DNA from: Hyphomicrobiaceae bacterium
GTDB lineage: Bacteria > Pseudomonadota > Alphaproteobacteria > Rhizobiales > Hyphomicrobiaceae
Length of the DNA stretch: 5,096 bases
Assembly: GCA_020442225.1 (NCBI GenBank)
Contig: JAGRKR010000123.1
Location: 1-5,096 of the forward strand
Direction: 5' to 3'
Numbering within the stretch: position 1 is the stretch's first letter; each line of letters begins with the position of its first letter. The position numbers and the translations under genes are program-made. The notes under the pieces are model-generated. The model had not been told where the DNA came from and did not search any database. It saw only the letters and a program-made list of their open reading frames with translations. Positions 1 through 4,886 of the stretch are shown here, piece after piece.

Positions 1-1
1 C

Positions 2-46
2 GCGACCGAGGGTCTTGCGGACATCGCCTCGGGCAAAGGCGCCTGA
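2..46 (+). CDS. 3' end of an unidentified gene (partial)
   Basis: The second reading frame runs from the window edge to a TGA at 44-46 and reads ATEGLADIASGKGA, then stop. Its codons are mostly G/C-ending, as in the real genes nearby, and it stops just before the convergent gene that ends at 89. Fourteen residues are too few to name a family. The frame could also be open by chance, since a short stretch of GC-rich DNA often lacks stops. The call rests only on composition and on the tidy convergent arrangement. Confidence 0.35.
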   Translation, partial: ATEGLADIASGKGA

Positions 47-88
47 GGTGGCCGCACCCTTGCGAGGCCGTACGCCTTGCTCGCGCGC

Positions 89-382
89 TTATCCCCCTGT
101 CGCGTACCGGTACACATGAAGCGCCACCAGAGCGGCGGCCGTGCCGGCGAAAGTCACGGCCGCAAGCCTGAGACGCCGGCGCGTCGGTGATATGTCGGGG
201 TGAGCACTTGATTGTCTGATCATGACGATCGAGACGCCGATCATGGCACCGATGACGGCGCCACCTGAGCTCTGGCCGGTGACGGCATCGTGGGCGATGA
301 CGGTCATGACTGTGACCAGGACCGGGATCCAGATCTCGCTTAGGATCTGACGCACCGTTATCGACGGCGTTTCCGAAGACAT
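89..382 (-). CDS. small hypothetical membrane protein (97 aa)
   Basis: No family is recognised. The protein has three hydrophobic stretches, roughly residues 17-31 (IWIPVLVTVMTVIAH region), 41-54 (AVIGAMIGVSIVMI region) and 72-91 (LAAVTFAGTAAALVALHVY region). A basic patch, RRRLR, precedes the third. This suggests a small inner-membrane protein with three helices. I chose the ATG at 382. The frame stays open upstream to a TTG at 466, but the codons there are rich in A/T third positions (CCT, GGA, CCA, TCA, CAA) and the TTG has no ribosome-binding site. From the ATG on, third positions are mostly G or C. A weak AAGAG lies about 8 bases upstream of the ATG. The gene converges on the partial gene at 2-46 and is far from any other gene on its own strand. 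That it is a real gene is fairly likely; its role is unknown. Confidence 0.65.
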   Translation of the reverse strand: MSSETPSITVRQILSEIWIPVLVTVMTVIAHDAVTGQSSGGAVIGAMIGVSIVMIRQSSAHPDISPTRRRLRLAAVTFAGTAAALVALHVYRYATGG

Positions 383-764
383 GATGGACGGCTCTTGTGT
401 GGTGGGTCGGGTTGATGCGGTCGCTTGTGATGGTCCAGGCACGTGTCGGTGATCAGGATCGGTCAAGTCCGAGGGGCGGCATCGTCGTGCGCCTCAGCGA
501 GTCTGGCGCTCAACCTGTAAGGCGTGCTGGACGATGACGTAGCGATGACTGGAGCGCTCGTCCTGGGCCTGCTCAACCCGGTTGGTTCCGAACCCATGCG
601 GGGTCGGCGCCAGAGCAACTGCCGACGATGGCCAACAAAACAGCAGCATACACCCATTCCAAGGCGATGTCACGCCACGTAACCTGATGGTCGGAGATCT
701 GTCGGTCGGGGGCAGCATGTCCAGGTCCTCCATCCATCCCGGTGTTGGGACAAGGAGGATATGG

Positions 765-902
765 GTGGGGGCCGCCATCGCCCGAGTGGCGTGCATCACA
801 CTTCGGCGCTTTTGGCGGGGCGAAGCGCCCTTGAAAAAAGCCCCGCGGCAGCCGAGGCAATGGCGCGGGACGGCGACCCCGGCAAGATTGGGGATCGATT
901 GA
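765..902 (+). CDS. possible small basic protein (45 aa, GTG start)
   Basis: An AAGGAGG at 752-758, a full match to the anti-16S sequence, is followed six bases later by a GTG at 765. This opens a 45-residue frame ending in TGA at 900-902. The peptide has ten Arg/Lys against two acidic residues and two Trp, with segments such as TLRRFWRGEAPLKKAPRQ. About three quarters of its third codon positions are G or C, which is lower than in the firm genes. A GC hairpin followed by TTGTT lies 22 bases after the stop. An ATG at 761 in another frame is too close to the ribosome-binding site. The frame is also open upstream of 765, so the start is a guess. No family is recognised, and the site could be chance. 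Confidence 0.22.
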   Translation: MGAAIARVACITLRRFWRGEAPLKKAPRQPRQWRGTATPARLGID

Positions 903-924
903 CGTGGATCGCCGCGCGCCATGC

Positions 925-945
925 AGCCCCCGCGCTGCCGGGGCT
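925..945 (+). terminator. weak candidate intrinsic terminator
   Basis: AGCCCC (925-930) and GGGGCT (940-945) form a six-base-pair GC-rich stem around a nine-base loop, followed by TGTTA. The T-tract is short and broken, so termination would be inefficient at best. Its position 22 bases after the small ORF at 765-902 is the main reason to list it. Confidence 0.2.
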
Positions 946-1079
946 TGTTACGCTCACTCGGGAGACAAGCCGGGTCAACGACGCGAACAGGAATTCCCCG
1001 CTATCCACAATGCCACCGGCGCGACGTGATCGGCTGAGTGGCGAAAGGACAACGCTCGCACGTCGCGTGGCTCCGATGA

Positions 1080-1110
1080 GTGCCTGAGACGATGGCGTCT
1101 CACGGGGCAC
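1080..1110. repeat. long imperfect hairpin
   Basis: TGAGACG (1085-1091) and CGTCTCA (1096-1102) pair perfectly around the loop ATGG. The stem continues as GTGCC (1080-1084) with GGCAC (1106-1110) after a three-base bulge (1103-1105), giving twelve base pairs in all. No T-run follows on either strand, so it does not look like an intrinsic terminator. It could be part of a structured RNA, a protein-binding dyad or a remnant of a mobile element. Confidence 0.45.
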
Positions 1111-1122
1111 GGCAACGTTGCC
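1111..1122. repeat. perfect 12-base palindrome GGCAACGTTGCC
   Basis: GGCAAC followed directly by GTTGCC forms an uninterrupted dyad that abuts the hairpin ending at 1110. A palindrome with no spacer cannot form a good RNA hairpin loop, so a dimeric DNA-binding protein site is a more natural reading than an RNA element. No gene start close by makes clear what it would control. Confidence 0.35.
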
Positions 1123-1558
1123 ACGCCGTCGGTCCGGACAGTCCCGGGATGGCCGCCAGGAGCGCGTGAGTCTTCGGGATTCGGCTATGCCCGGTGCGAA
1201 AGGTGCGGATCGAATCTTCGACATGACGCGGCAAAAGATGCTTCGCCCTTGCCGTGCAACGTTTCGGTCGGCTTCCTGATGTCCTTCCGCCCGGAGGCGT
1301 CGGCCGCAGGTATGCCTCAGGGTGGCAGGCGTGTGCTTCGAGGGCCGCCAGGATTTGCACGGGCATCGCTCGGGGCGAGTGACGACGCACTACCGGCCGC
1401 CGAGCTCTCTCGTCTTATAGAGGCGGCGGAGTCGGTGACGGAGCGGAACGAAACCGGAGATTGTCGTTCAGCGGGGCAAGGTGGGAGCAGACTCCCGAAA
1501 ATCTCCCGCAAGATCGGCTCGAGATTTCGCCTGAAAGTCCGCAAGGCTGTGATTTTGT

Positions 1559-1632
1559 TGGCTGGGGGACTAGGATTCGAACCTAGACTAACGGAGTCAG
1601 AGTCCGTTGTTCTACCATTAAACTATCCCCCA
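1559..1632 (-). tRNA. tRNA-Gln (anticodon CUG)
   Basis: The minus strand from 1632 folds as a full cloverleaf. The acceptor stem is TGGGGGA (1632-1626) with TCCCCCA (1569-1563). The anticodon stem ACGGA/TCCGT encloses the loop CTCTGAC, with anticodon CTG at 1600-1598. The T-arm is CTAGG, loop TTCGAAT, then CCTAG. The discriminator is G at 1562 and the CCA end is encoded (1561-1559). The gene reads the glutamine codon CAG; a separate UUG tRNA for CAA should exist elsewhere. The weak U1-A72 first pair is a known glutamine identity element recognised by glutaminyl-tRNA synthetase. There is no gene close downstream, and a promoter lies about 65 bases upstream, so it is probably transcribed alone. 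No strong terminator is visible after the CCA. Confidence 0.96.
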
Positions 1633-1641
1633 AGCAGCCGT

Positions 1642-1658
1642 GCACGGCGCGTGCCGTG
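1642..1658 (-). other. structured leader ahead of the tRNA
   Basis: Between the likely promoter and the tRNA 5' end, CACGGC (1643-1648) and GCCGTG (1653-1658) form a six-pair stem with a four-base loop. An alternative fold pairs GCACG (1642-1646) with CGTGC (1650-1654). It would lie in the 5' leader that RNase P removes. Its role, if any, is unknown; such dyads also arise by chance in very GC-rich DNA. Confidence 0.25.
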
Positions 1659-1696
1659 GCCGCCGCCGCGAGGCGGGGCCGGTGCTGGACGGCTAG

Positions 1697-1725
1697 TCTC
1701 TAGCAGGATGCGGCGGCGCTCGCAA
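1697..1725 (-). promoter_or_regulatory. likely sigma70-type promoter of tRNA-Gln
   Basis: On the minus strand, TTGCGA (1725-1720) and TAGAGA (1702-1697) are separated by exactly 17 bases. The -35 is preceded by C, giving CTTG as is common in alphaproteobacterial promoters. Transcription would start near 1690, leaving a leader of roughly 55-60 bases before the tRNA. The promoter falls between the stop of the peptidase gene at 1761 and the tRNA, which supports independent transcription of the tRNA. Confidence 0.5.
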
Positions 1726-1760
1726 GGTTCCGGCAGCCGACGCCCGAAGCTGGCGCCGAG

Positions 1761-2546
1761 TCAGCGCCGCGCCGGCAGCAGCTCCGGCCGATACTCGAAA
1801 TGCATCGTGTCGTAGTGGTACCACTTGCCGCCCCAGATGAAGCCGTGGCGCTCGAAGATCTCGACGATCTCCCAGGGGATGGCGTTCCGATAGGGGGCCT
1901 GGCCCTGGCGCGCATCCTTCGTCCAGCGCCAGTAGTGGGCCGGTCGCGTCGCGATGTCGATGGCGATGCCGAAGCCATGGGGGCTGGTCCGGGCGGTGCC
2001 GGCGATGGTGCGGCAGTTGAAGGCGCCGGCAGCTGGCACGAGGAAACGCAGGAAACGGGCGGGCAGGCGCTCGAGATCCTCGGAAACCCGGCGCAACTGC
2101 CGCGCCACGCCGTTGACGCGGGTCACTTTGAGCGTGCCGCCTCCGTGTCGCGGCAGCCAGGCGACGTCCACGAGCAGCTTCTGCACCTCGCCCTTGCGGC
2201 AGTCACCGTACATCCTGGCGAAGAACGCCTGGTTGCGCACCCGCCCGGGGTCCGCGAGGTGCGGCGGCGGCAGGCCGCTCCGGCCGTAGGGATAAGGTGC
2301 GTAGAACTGATCCTCGATGTCGGGCACGAGCAGCCGGGCCGCGAACGACTTCGGCCCCTTGCCGTCGTCGAAGGGCATGCGCGTGCCGTCCTTCCAAATG
2401 ATGAAGCCGCGCTCGTGGCGTGCGAGATGATCCGGATAAGCCGCAATCAGGCGATCAATCGGGTCGGCCGGCTCCGCGTTGGCGAGCCCGCAAGCGGCCA
2501 GAACCAGACACGCTGTGGCGATGGCGAGGCGACAGGCCGAGATCAT
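1761..2546 (-). CDS. exported M15-family zinc peptidase (D-alanyl-D-alanine carboxypeptidase-like)
   Basis: This 261-residue protein has a hydrophobic export signal (residues 1-24) and then an M15 (VanY/endolysin-type) peptidase domain in its C-terminal half. The signature SxHxxGxAxD is complete as SPHGFGIAID (residues 188-197). The third zinc ligand lies in DTMHFEY (246-252). The expected zinc ligands are therefore His190, Asp197 and His249. Asp246, three residues before the last ligand, takes the place of the catalytic Glu of VanX; Asp is used there in some phage endopeptidases of the group. The family cleaves D-Ala-D-Ala or L-Ala-D-Glu bonds in peptidoglycan, so the likely site of action is the periplasm. 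The ATG at 2546 has GAGGG five bases upstream (2556-2552). Cys116 and Cys178 could form a disulphide. The signal may be read as a lipobox (LAAC, Cys19) or as a signal peptidase I site (ANA before Glu25). Substrate choice cannot be told from sequence. Confidence 0.85.
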   Translation of the reverse strand: MISACRLAIATACLVLAACGLANAEPADPIDRLIAAYPDHLARHERGFIIWKDGTRMPFDDGKGPKSFAARLLVPDIEDQFYAPYPYGRSGLPPPHLADPGRVRNQAFFARMYGDCRKGEVQKLLVDVAWLPRHGGGTLKVTRVNGVARQLRRVSEDLERLPARFLRFLVPAAGAFNCRTIAGTARTSPHGFGIAIDIATRPAHYWRWTKDARQGQAPYRNAIPWEIVEIFERHGFIWGGKWYHYDTMHFEYRPELLPARR

Positions 2547-2602
2547 GGTAACCCTCGCGCAACGATCGGGACGGCAGCAGCAGGCGCCGATGATCAGCGT
2601 GC

Positions 2603-2630
2603 TTTACCGATGACGCCAAGCTGATACACT
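2603..2630 (+). promoter_or_regulatory. candidate promoter for the Ppx/GppA-rlmE operon
   Basis: TTTACC (2603-2608) and TACACT (2625-2630) each match four of six consensus bases, with a 16-base spacer. Transcription would begin near 2637, giving a leader of about 97 bases before the GTG at 2734. It lies in the 187-base divergent gap between the peptidase gene and the operon, where a promoter in each direction is expected. I see no equally good match on the minus strand. The assignment is by eye only. Confidence 0.3.
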
Positions 2631-2676
2631 TCGGACCAACGCAAATCCAGTCTGGCGCCGCGCGCGATTCGACTTC

Positions 2677-2693
2677 CGGCAGCATGCGTGCCG
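2677..2693 (+). other. hairpin in the probable 5' leader of the Ppx/GppA gene
   Basis: CGGCA (2677-2681) and TGCCG (2689-2693) pair around a seven-base loop. With a one-base bulge, flanking TT and AA can extend the stem. It sits about 30 bases ahead of the ribosome-binding site at 2724. It might shape the leader RNA, but no known riboswitch or attenuator is recognised. Confidence 0.2.
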
Positions 2694-2723
2694 AAAGCGC
2701 CCGCGCATCGGCAGTCAGACCAC

Positions 2724-2728
2724 AGGAG
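2724..2728 (+). promoter_or_regulatory. ribosome-binding site fixing the GTG start of Ppx/GppA
   Basis: AGGAG ends five bases before the GTG at 2734. This is the reason for choosing the GTG over the internal ATG at 2785, which lacks a comparable site. Confidence 0.65.
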
Positions 2729-2733
2729 ATCAC

Positions 2734-3966
2734 GTGCAGGGGCCGAAGAAAGACCCATGCGCGCCGGCGGATGACAGCAGTGGGATGGCGGCCGACGGGC
2801 CGGCTGTTTCTTCGCGCGAGGGTGGCGCACACAGTCCCCATGGTGCCAGTCGACCGCTGGCAGCCGCAGGGGGCGCGCGCGCGACGCAGGCACCGCCACT
2901 CGACGGACAGCATGCGATCTACGGCGCCCTCGACCTCGGCACGAACAATTGCCGCCTGCTGGTGGCGCGCCCGGCGCGGCGCGGCTTCTATGTGGTCGAC
3001 GCGTTCTCGCGCATCATCCGCCTGGGCGAGGGGGTGGCGACGAGTGGACGGCTCTCCGACGTGGCCATGGAGCGGACCCTCGAAGCGCTCAAGGTCTGCG
3101 CCGACAAGCTCGAGCGCCAGCGCGTCGAGCGGAGCCGCCTGATCGCCACGGAGGCGTGCCGTGTGGCAGCCAATGGCGGCGAGTTTCTCGACCGCGTGCA
3201 TGGCGAGACCGGGCTCAGGCTCGAAATCATCAGCCGGGAGTCGGAAGCGCGGCTGGCCGTCTCGGGATGCGCTTCGCTGATCGACCAGTCGGCCGATCTC
3301 GTGCTCGTGTTCGACATCGGCGGCGGCTCGTCCGAGCTCATCTGGCTGGACTTCGGGCGTCACCGCAACGGCGGCGCGACGCGCGTGGCCGGCTGGCGGC
3401 ACGCCGAGCGCTGCATCGAATCATGGACCTCGCTGCCGGTCGGCGTCGTGACGTTGGCCGAGCGGTTCGGCGGCTGCGCGGTGACGCCGGACGTCTTCGA
3501 GAGCATGGTCGATGCCGTGCTGGCGCTTCTGCACGCCTTCGAAGCGCAACGCCCCCAGGCCGGCCGCATGCGGCACCGCAGGACCCACATGCTCGGAACC
3601 TCCGGGACCGTCACGACGGTCGCCGGCATCCATCTCGGCCTCAAGCGCTACGACCGGCGCCGAGTCGATGGCTGCTGGCTGTCGGCGGCGAGCGTCCGGC
3701 GGGTATCGTCGCACCTTCTCGGACTGAGCTACGAGGAGCGCGTGCTCGAGCCTTGCATCGGCAAGGACCGCGCCGATCTCGTGCTGGCCGGATGCGCCAT
3801 CCTCGAGGCGCTTCTGCGCAAGTGGCCCTGCGATCGACTGCGAGTCGCCGACCGCGGTCTCCGTGAGGGTATCCTGGCGACGCTGATGGCGGAGGACGGG
3901 GTGCTCGGCGACCAGGATCGGGGCAGCAGCCGGGGGCGCTGGAACGGCGCCCGGGGCCGGCGATAG
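2734..3966 (+). CDS. Ppx/GppA-family phosphatase (exopolyphosphatase / pppGpp phosphohydrolase)
   Basis: The family hydrolyses the terminal phosphate of inorganic polyphosphate or of pppGpp, so it acts in the cytoplasm on stringent-response and phosphate metabolism. This 410-residue member carries the sugar-kinase/actin-like fold motifs in order: phosphate-1 loop ALDLGTNNCRLL (65-76), GEGV (98-101), ATEACRVAANG (138-148), EIISRESEARLAVSG (164-178), phosphate-2 loop DIGGGSSELIWL (194-205), SLPVGVVTL (233-241) and adenosine-type motif GTSGTVTTVAG (288-298). It ends soon after ADRGLREGI (372-380), so it is the short form without the extra C-terminal HD-like domain of E. coli Ppx and GppA. The first 60 residues are rich in Ala, Gly, Pro and Ser and look disordered. 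The GTG start is set by AGGAG at 2724-2728. It is the first gene of an operon with rlmE, 12 bases away. Sequence alone does not decide between polyphosphate and pppGpp. Confidence 0.93.
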   Translation: MQGPKKDPCAPADDSSGMAADGPAVSSREGGAHSPHGASRPLAAAGGARATQAPPLDGQHAIYGALDLGTNNCRLLVARPARRGFYVVDAFSRIIRLGEGVATSGRLSDVAMERTLEALKVCADKLERQRVERSRLIATEACRVAANGGEFLDRVHGETGLRLEIISRESEARLAVSGCASLIDQSADLVLVFDIGGGSSELIWLDFGRHRNGGATRVAGWRHAERCIESWTSLPVGVVTLAERFGGCAVTPDVFESMVDAVLALLHAFEAQRPQAGRMRHRRTHMLGTSGTVTTVAGIHLGLKRYDRRRVDGCWLSAASVRRVSSHLLGLSYEERVLEPCIGKDRADLVLAGCAILEALLRKWPCDRLRVADRGLREGILATLMAEDGVLGDQDRGSSRGRWNGARGRR

Positions 3967-3978
3967 AGTGGCTCAGAG

Positions 3979-4689
3979 ATGACCAAGAGTTCCAAGCAGG
4001 GGGGTGGCAAGACGCCCGGTTCCGGCCTGCGACAGCTCAAAGTGCGCGTGAAGACCGCGCGCAAGCGCAAGGTCTCCTCGCAGCGCTGGCTGGATCGCCA
4101 GCTCAACGACCCTTACGTGGCCGCCGCCAAGCGTGCCGGCTACCGCTCGCGGGCGGCCTTCAAGCTGATCGAGATCGACGATCGCCACCACATTCTCAAA
4201 CCCGGCCAGTGCATCGTCGACCTCGGCGCGGCGCCGGGCGGTTGGGCGCAGGTCGCAGCCGAGCGCGTCAAGGCCGTCGATGGCCGCGGGGCCGTGGTCG
4301 GCATCGATCTGAGCGAGATAGAGCCGATCGCGGGCGTCGTGCTGTTGCACCTGGACTTCATGGAGCCGGAGGCGCCGGCGCGGATCATGGAGGCCGTCGG
4401 TGCGCGCGCGGTCGACGGTGTGCTCTCGGACATGGCCGCGGCCGCGACCGGTCATCGCGGTACGGATCATTTGAAGATCATGGCGCTCTGCGAAGCGGCG
4501 ATCGCCTTCGCCACGGAGGTTCTGGCGCCCGGCGGATTCTTCCTCGCCAAGGTGCTGCAGGGCGGCACGGAGCGCCAGCTGCTCGAGCATCTGAAGCGGT
4601 ATTTTGCCGTCGTCAAGCACGTCAAACCGCCGGCCAGTCGCGCTGATTCCGCCGAGCTCTACGTCCTGGCGACCGGCTTCCGGGGCTGA
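3979..4689 (+). CDS. rlmE: 23S rRNA (uridine-2552) 2'-O-methyltransferase RlmE (FtsJ/RrmJ)
   Basis: RlmE uses S-adenosylmethionine to methylate the ribose of U2552 in the A-loop of 23S rRNA, a late step in assembly of the 50S subunit. The 236-residue protein has motif [13 protein letters not shown] (80-91) for cofactor binding. It also has the full K-D-K-E catalytic set of the family: Lys62 in AAFKLIEID, Asp151 in LSDMA, Lys191 in FLAKVLQGG and Glu226 in [10 protein letters not shown]. It is longer than the E. coli enzyme (209 residues), mainly through a Lys/Arg-rich N-terminal tail of about 25 residues, common in alphaproteobacterial members, which probably helps bind rRNA. The motif SDMAP of E. 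coli reads SDMAA here. The ATG at 3979 has only weak purine-rich sequence before it (TCAGAG). With just 12 bases from the upstream stop codon, translation may be coupled to the Ppx/GppA gene. Confidence 0.96.
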   Translation: MTKSSKQGGGKTPGSGLRQLKVRVKTARKRKVSSQRWLDRQLNDPYVAAAKRAGYRSRAAFKLIEIDDRHHILKPGQCIVDLGAAPGGWAQVAAERVKAVDGRGAVVGIDLSEIEPIAGVVLLHLDFMEPEAPARIMEAVGARAVDGVLSDMAAAATGHRGTDHLKIMALCEAAIAFATEVLAPGGFFLAKVLQGGTERQLLEHLKRYFAVVKHVKPPASRADSAELYVLATGFRG

Positions 4690-4690
4690 G

Positions 4691-4741
4691 CCGGCCGCCC
4701 GCCGGTCCGTCATGCACAGGCCGGCGACGGGCTCGGGCCTG
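4691..4741 (+). terminator. GC-rich hairpins after rlmE, possible weak terminator
   Basis: Just after the rlmE stop, CCGGC (4691-4695) pairs with GCCGG (4701-4705). A second dyad pairs CAGGCC (4717-4722) with GGCCTG (4736-4741), followed by CCTTCACTT. Neither has a proper T-run. They may mark the end of the Ppx/GppA-rlmE transcript, perhaps with Rho, or may simply reflect base composition. Confidence 0.25.
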
Positions 4742-4743
4742 CC

Positions 4744-4772
4744 TTCACTTGTCGCCGGGGCGATGCTAAAGA
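4744..4772 (+). promoter_or_regulatory. weak candidate promoter for guaB
   Basis: The 197 bases between rlmE and guaB are enough for a separate promoter. The best match I see is CTTCAC (4744-4749, with the second T at 4749 uncertain as the box edge), about 18 bases before TAAAGA (4767-4772). This would give a leader of about 110 bases. The match is poor and the region is otherwise featureless GC-rich DNA, so the call is tentative. Confidence 0.15.
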
Positions 4773-4874
4773 CGGGCGATCGCACCCGATGGCGAGTCGC
4801 GGCGCGGCAGGTGACGCGGGGCGCGCTCCCTCGCCAGGTGCCGTGGACATCAGCACTTCGCCGGGTCTTGCAAC

Positions 4875-4880
4875 AAGGAG
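4875..4880 (+). promoter_or_regulatory. strong ribosome-binding site of guaB
   Basis: AAGGAG ends six bases before the ATG at 4887. It is the best-placed site of any firm gene in the window and fixes the guaB start. It is consistent with high expression of a biosynthetic enzyme. Confidence 0.8.
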
Positions 4881-4886
4881 ACAGCC

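Larger units (their letters stand above)
383..1558. other. about 1.2 kb without a convincing gene
   Basis: Several overlapping frames are open on both strands here, as expected in GC-rich DNA. None gives a protein that combines consistent G/C-ending codons, a recognisable motif and a plausible start over its length. Contents worth noting are a pair of overlapping small dyads at 575-594, a minus-strand frame at 718-494 that may be a decayed gene, a short plus-strand ORF at 765-902 behind a strong ribosome-binding site, hairpins at 805-829, 925-945, 1080-1110 and 1483-1496, and a 12-base perfect palindrome at 1111-1122. The region lies on the 3' side of tRNA-Gln, the usual side for integrated elements, but I see no copy of the tRNA 3' end within it and no integrase. 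It may be a decayed element, regulatory DNA or plain spacer. Confidence 0.55.

Noticed and set aside
383..466. TTG at 466 as the start of the small membrane protein
   Set aside because: The added 28 codons have A/T-rich third positions and no ribosome-binding site, unlike the part after the ATG at 382.
761..1087. ATG at 761 as the start of a 108-codon plus-strand gene
   Set aside because: The ribosome-binding site ends only two bases before this ATG, too close for normal initiation. The GTG at 765 in another frame has proper spacing.
796..1224. Minus-strand open frame of 142 codons
   Set aside because: The product is Ser/Arg/Ala-rich low-complexity sequence without a domain or a ribosome-binding site, as expected from random GC-rich DNA.
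1100..1390. Minus-strand open frame of 96 codons
   Set aside because: It has no recognisable motif, a scatter of His, Cys, Pro and Arg, and overlaps another open frame on the same strand. It also runs through the hairpin and palindrome at 1080-1122.
1483..1496. GGGAG/CTCCC hairpin as the tRNA-Gln terminator
   Set aside because: The stem has five pairs and no T-run follows on the minus strand, and it lies more than 60 bases after the CCA end.
1249..1815. Plus-strand open frame of 188 codons spanning the tRNA
   Set aside because: Its middle part (GFEPRLTESESVVLPLNYPP) is the antisense translation of tRNA-Gln, a well-known false protein in databases. The flanks have no recognisable domain, and the end overlaps the peptidase gene in antisense.
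1800..2624. Plus-strand open frame of 274 codons
   Set aside because: It lies antisense to the M15 peptidase gene, which has complete catalytic motifs, a signal peptide and a ribosome-binding site. The plus-strand frame has none of these and is a by-product of GC-rich codons.
2455..3402. Minus-strand open frame of 315 codons
   Set aside because: It covers the divergent promoter region and the antisense of the Ppx/GppA motifs. The Ppx/GppA reading is unmistakable, so this is a shadow.
3973..4785. Minus-strand open frame of 270 codons
   Set aside because: It is antisense to rlmE, whose K-D-K-E catalytic set and cofactor loop are intact on the plus strand.
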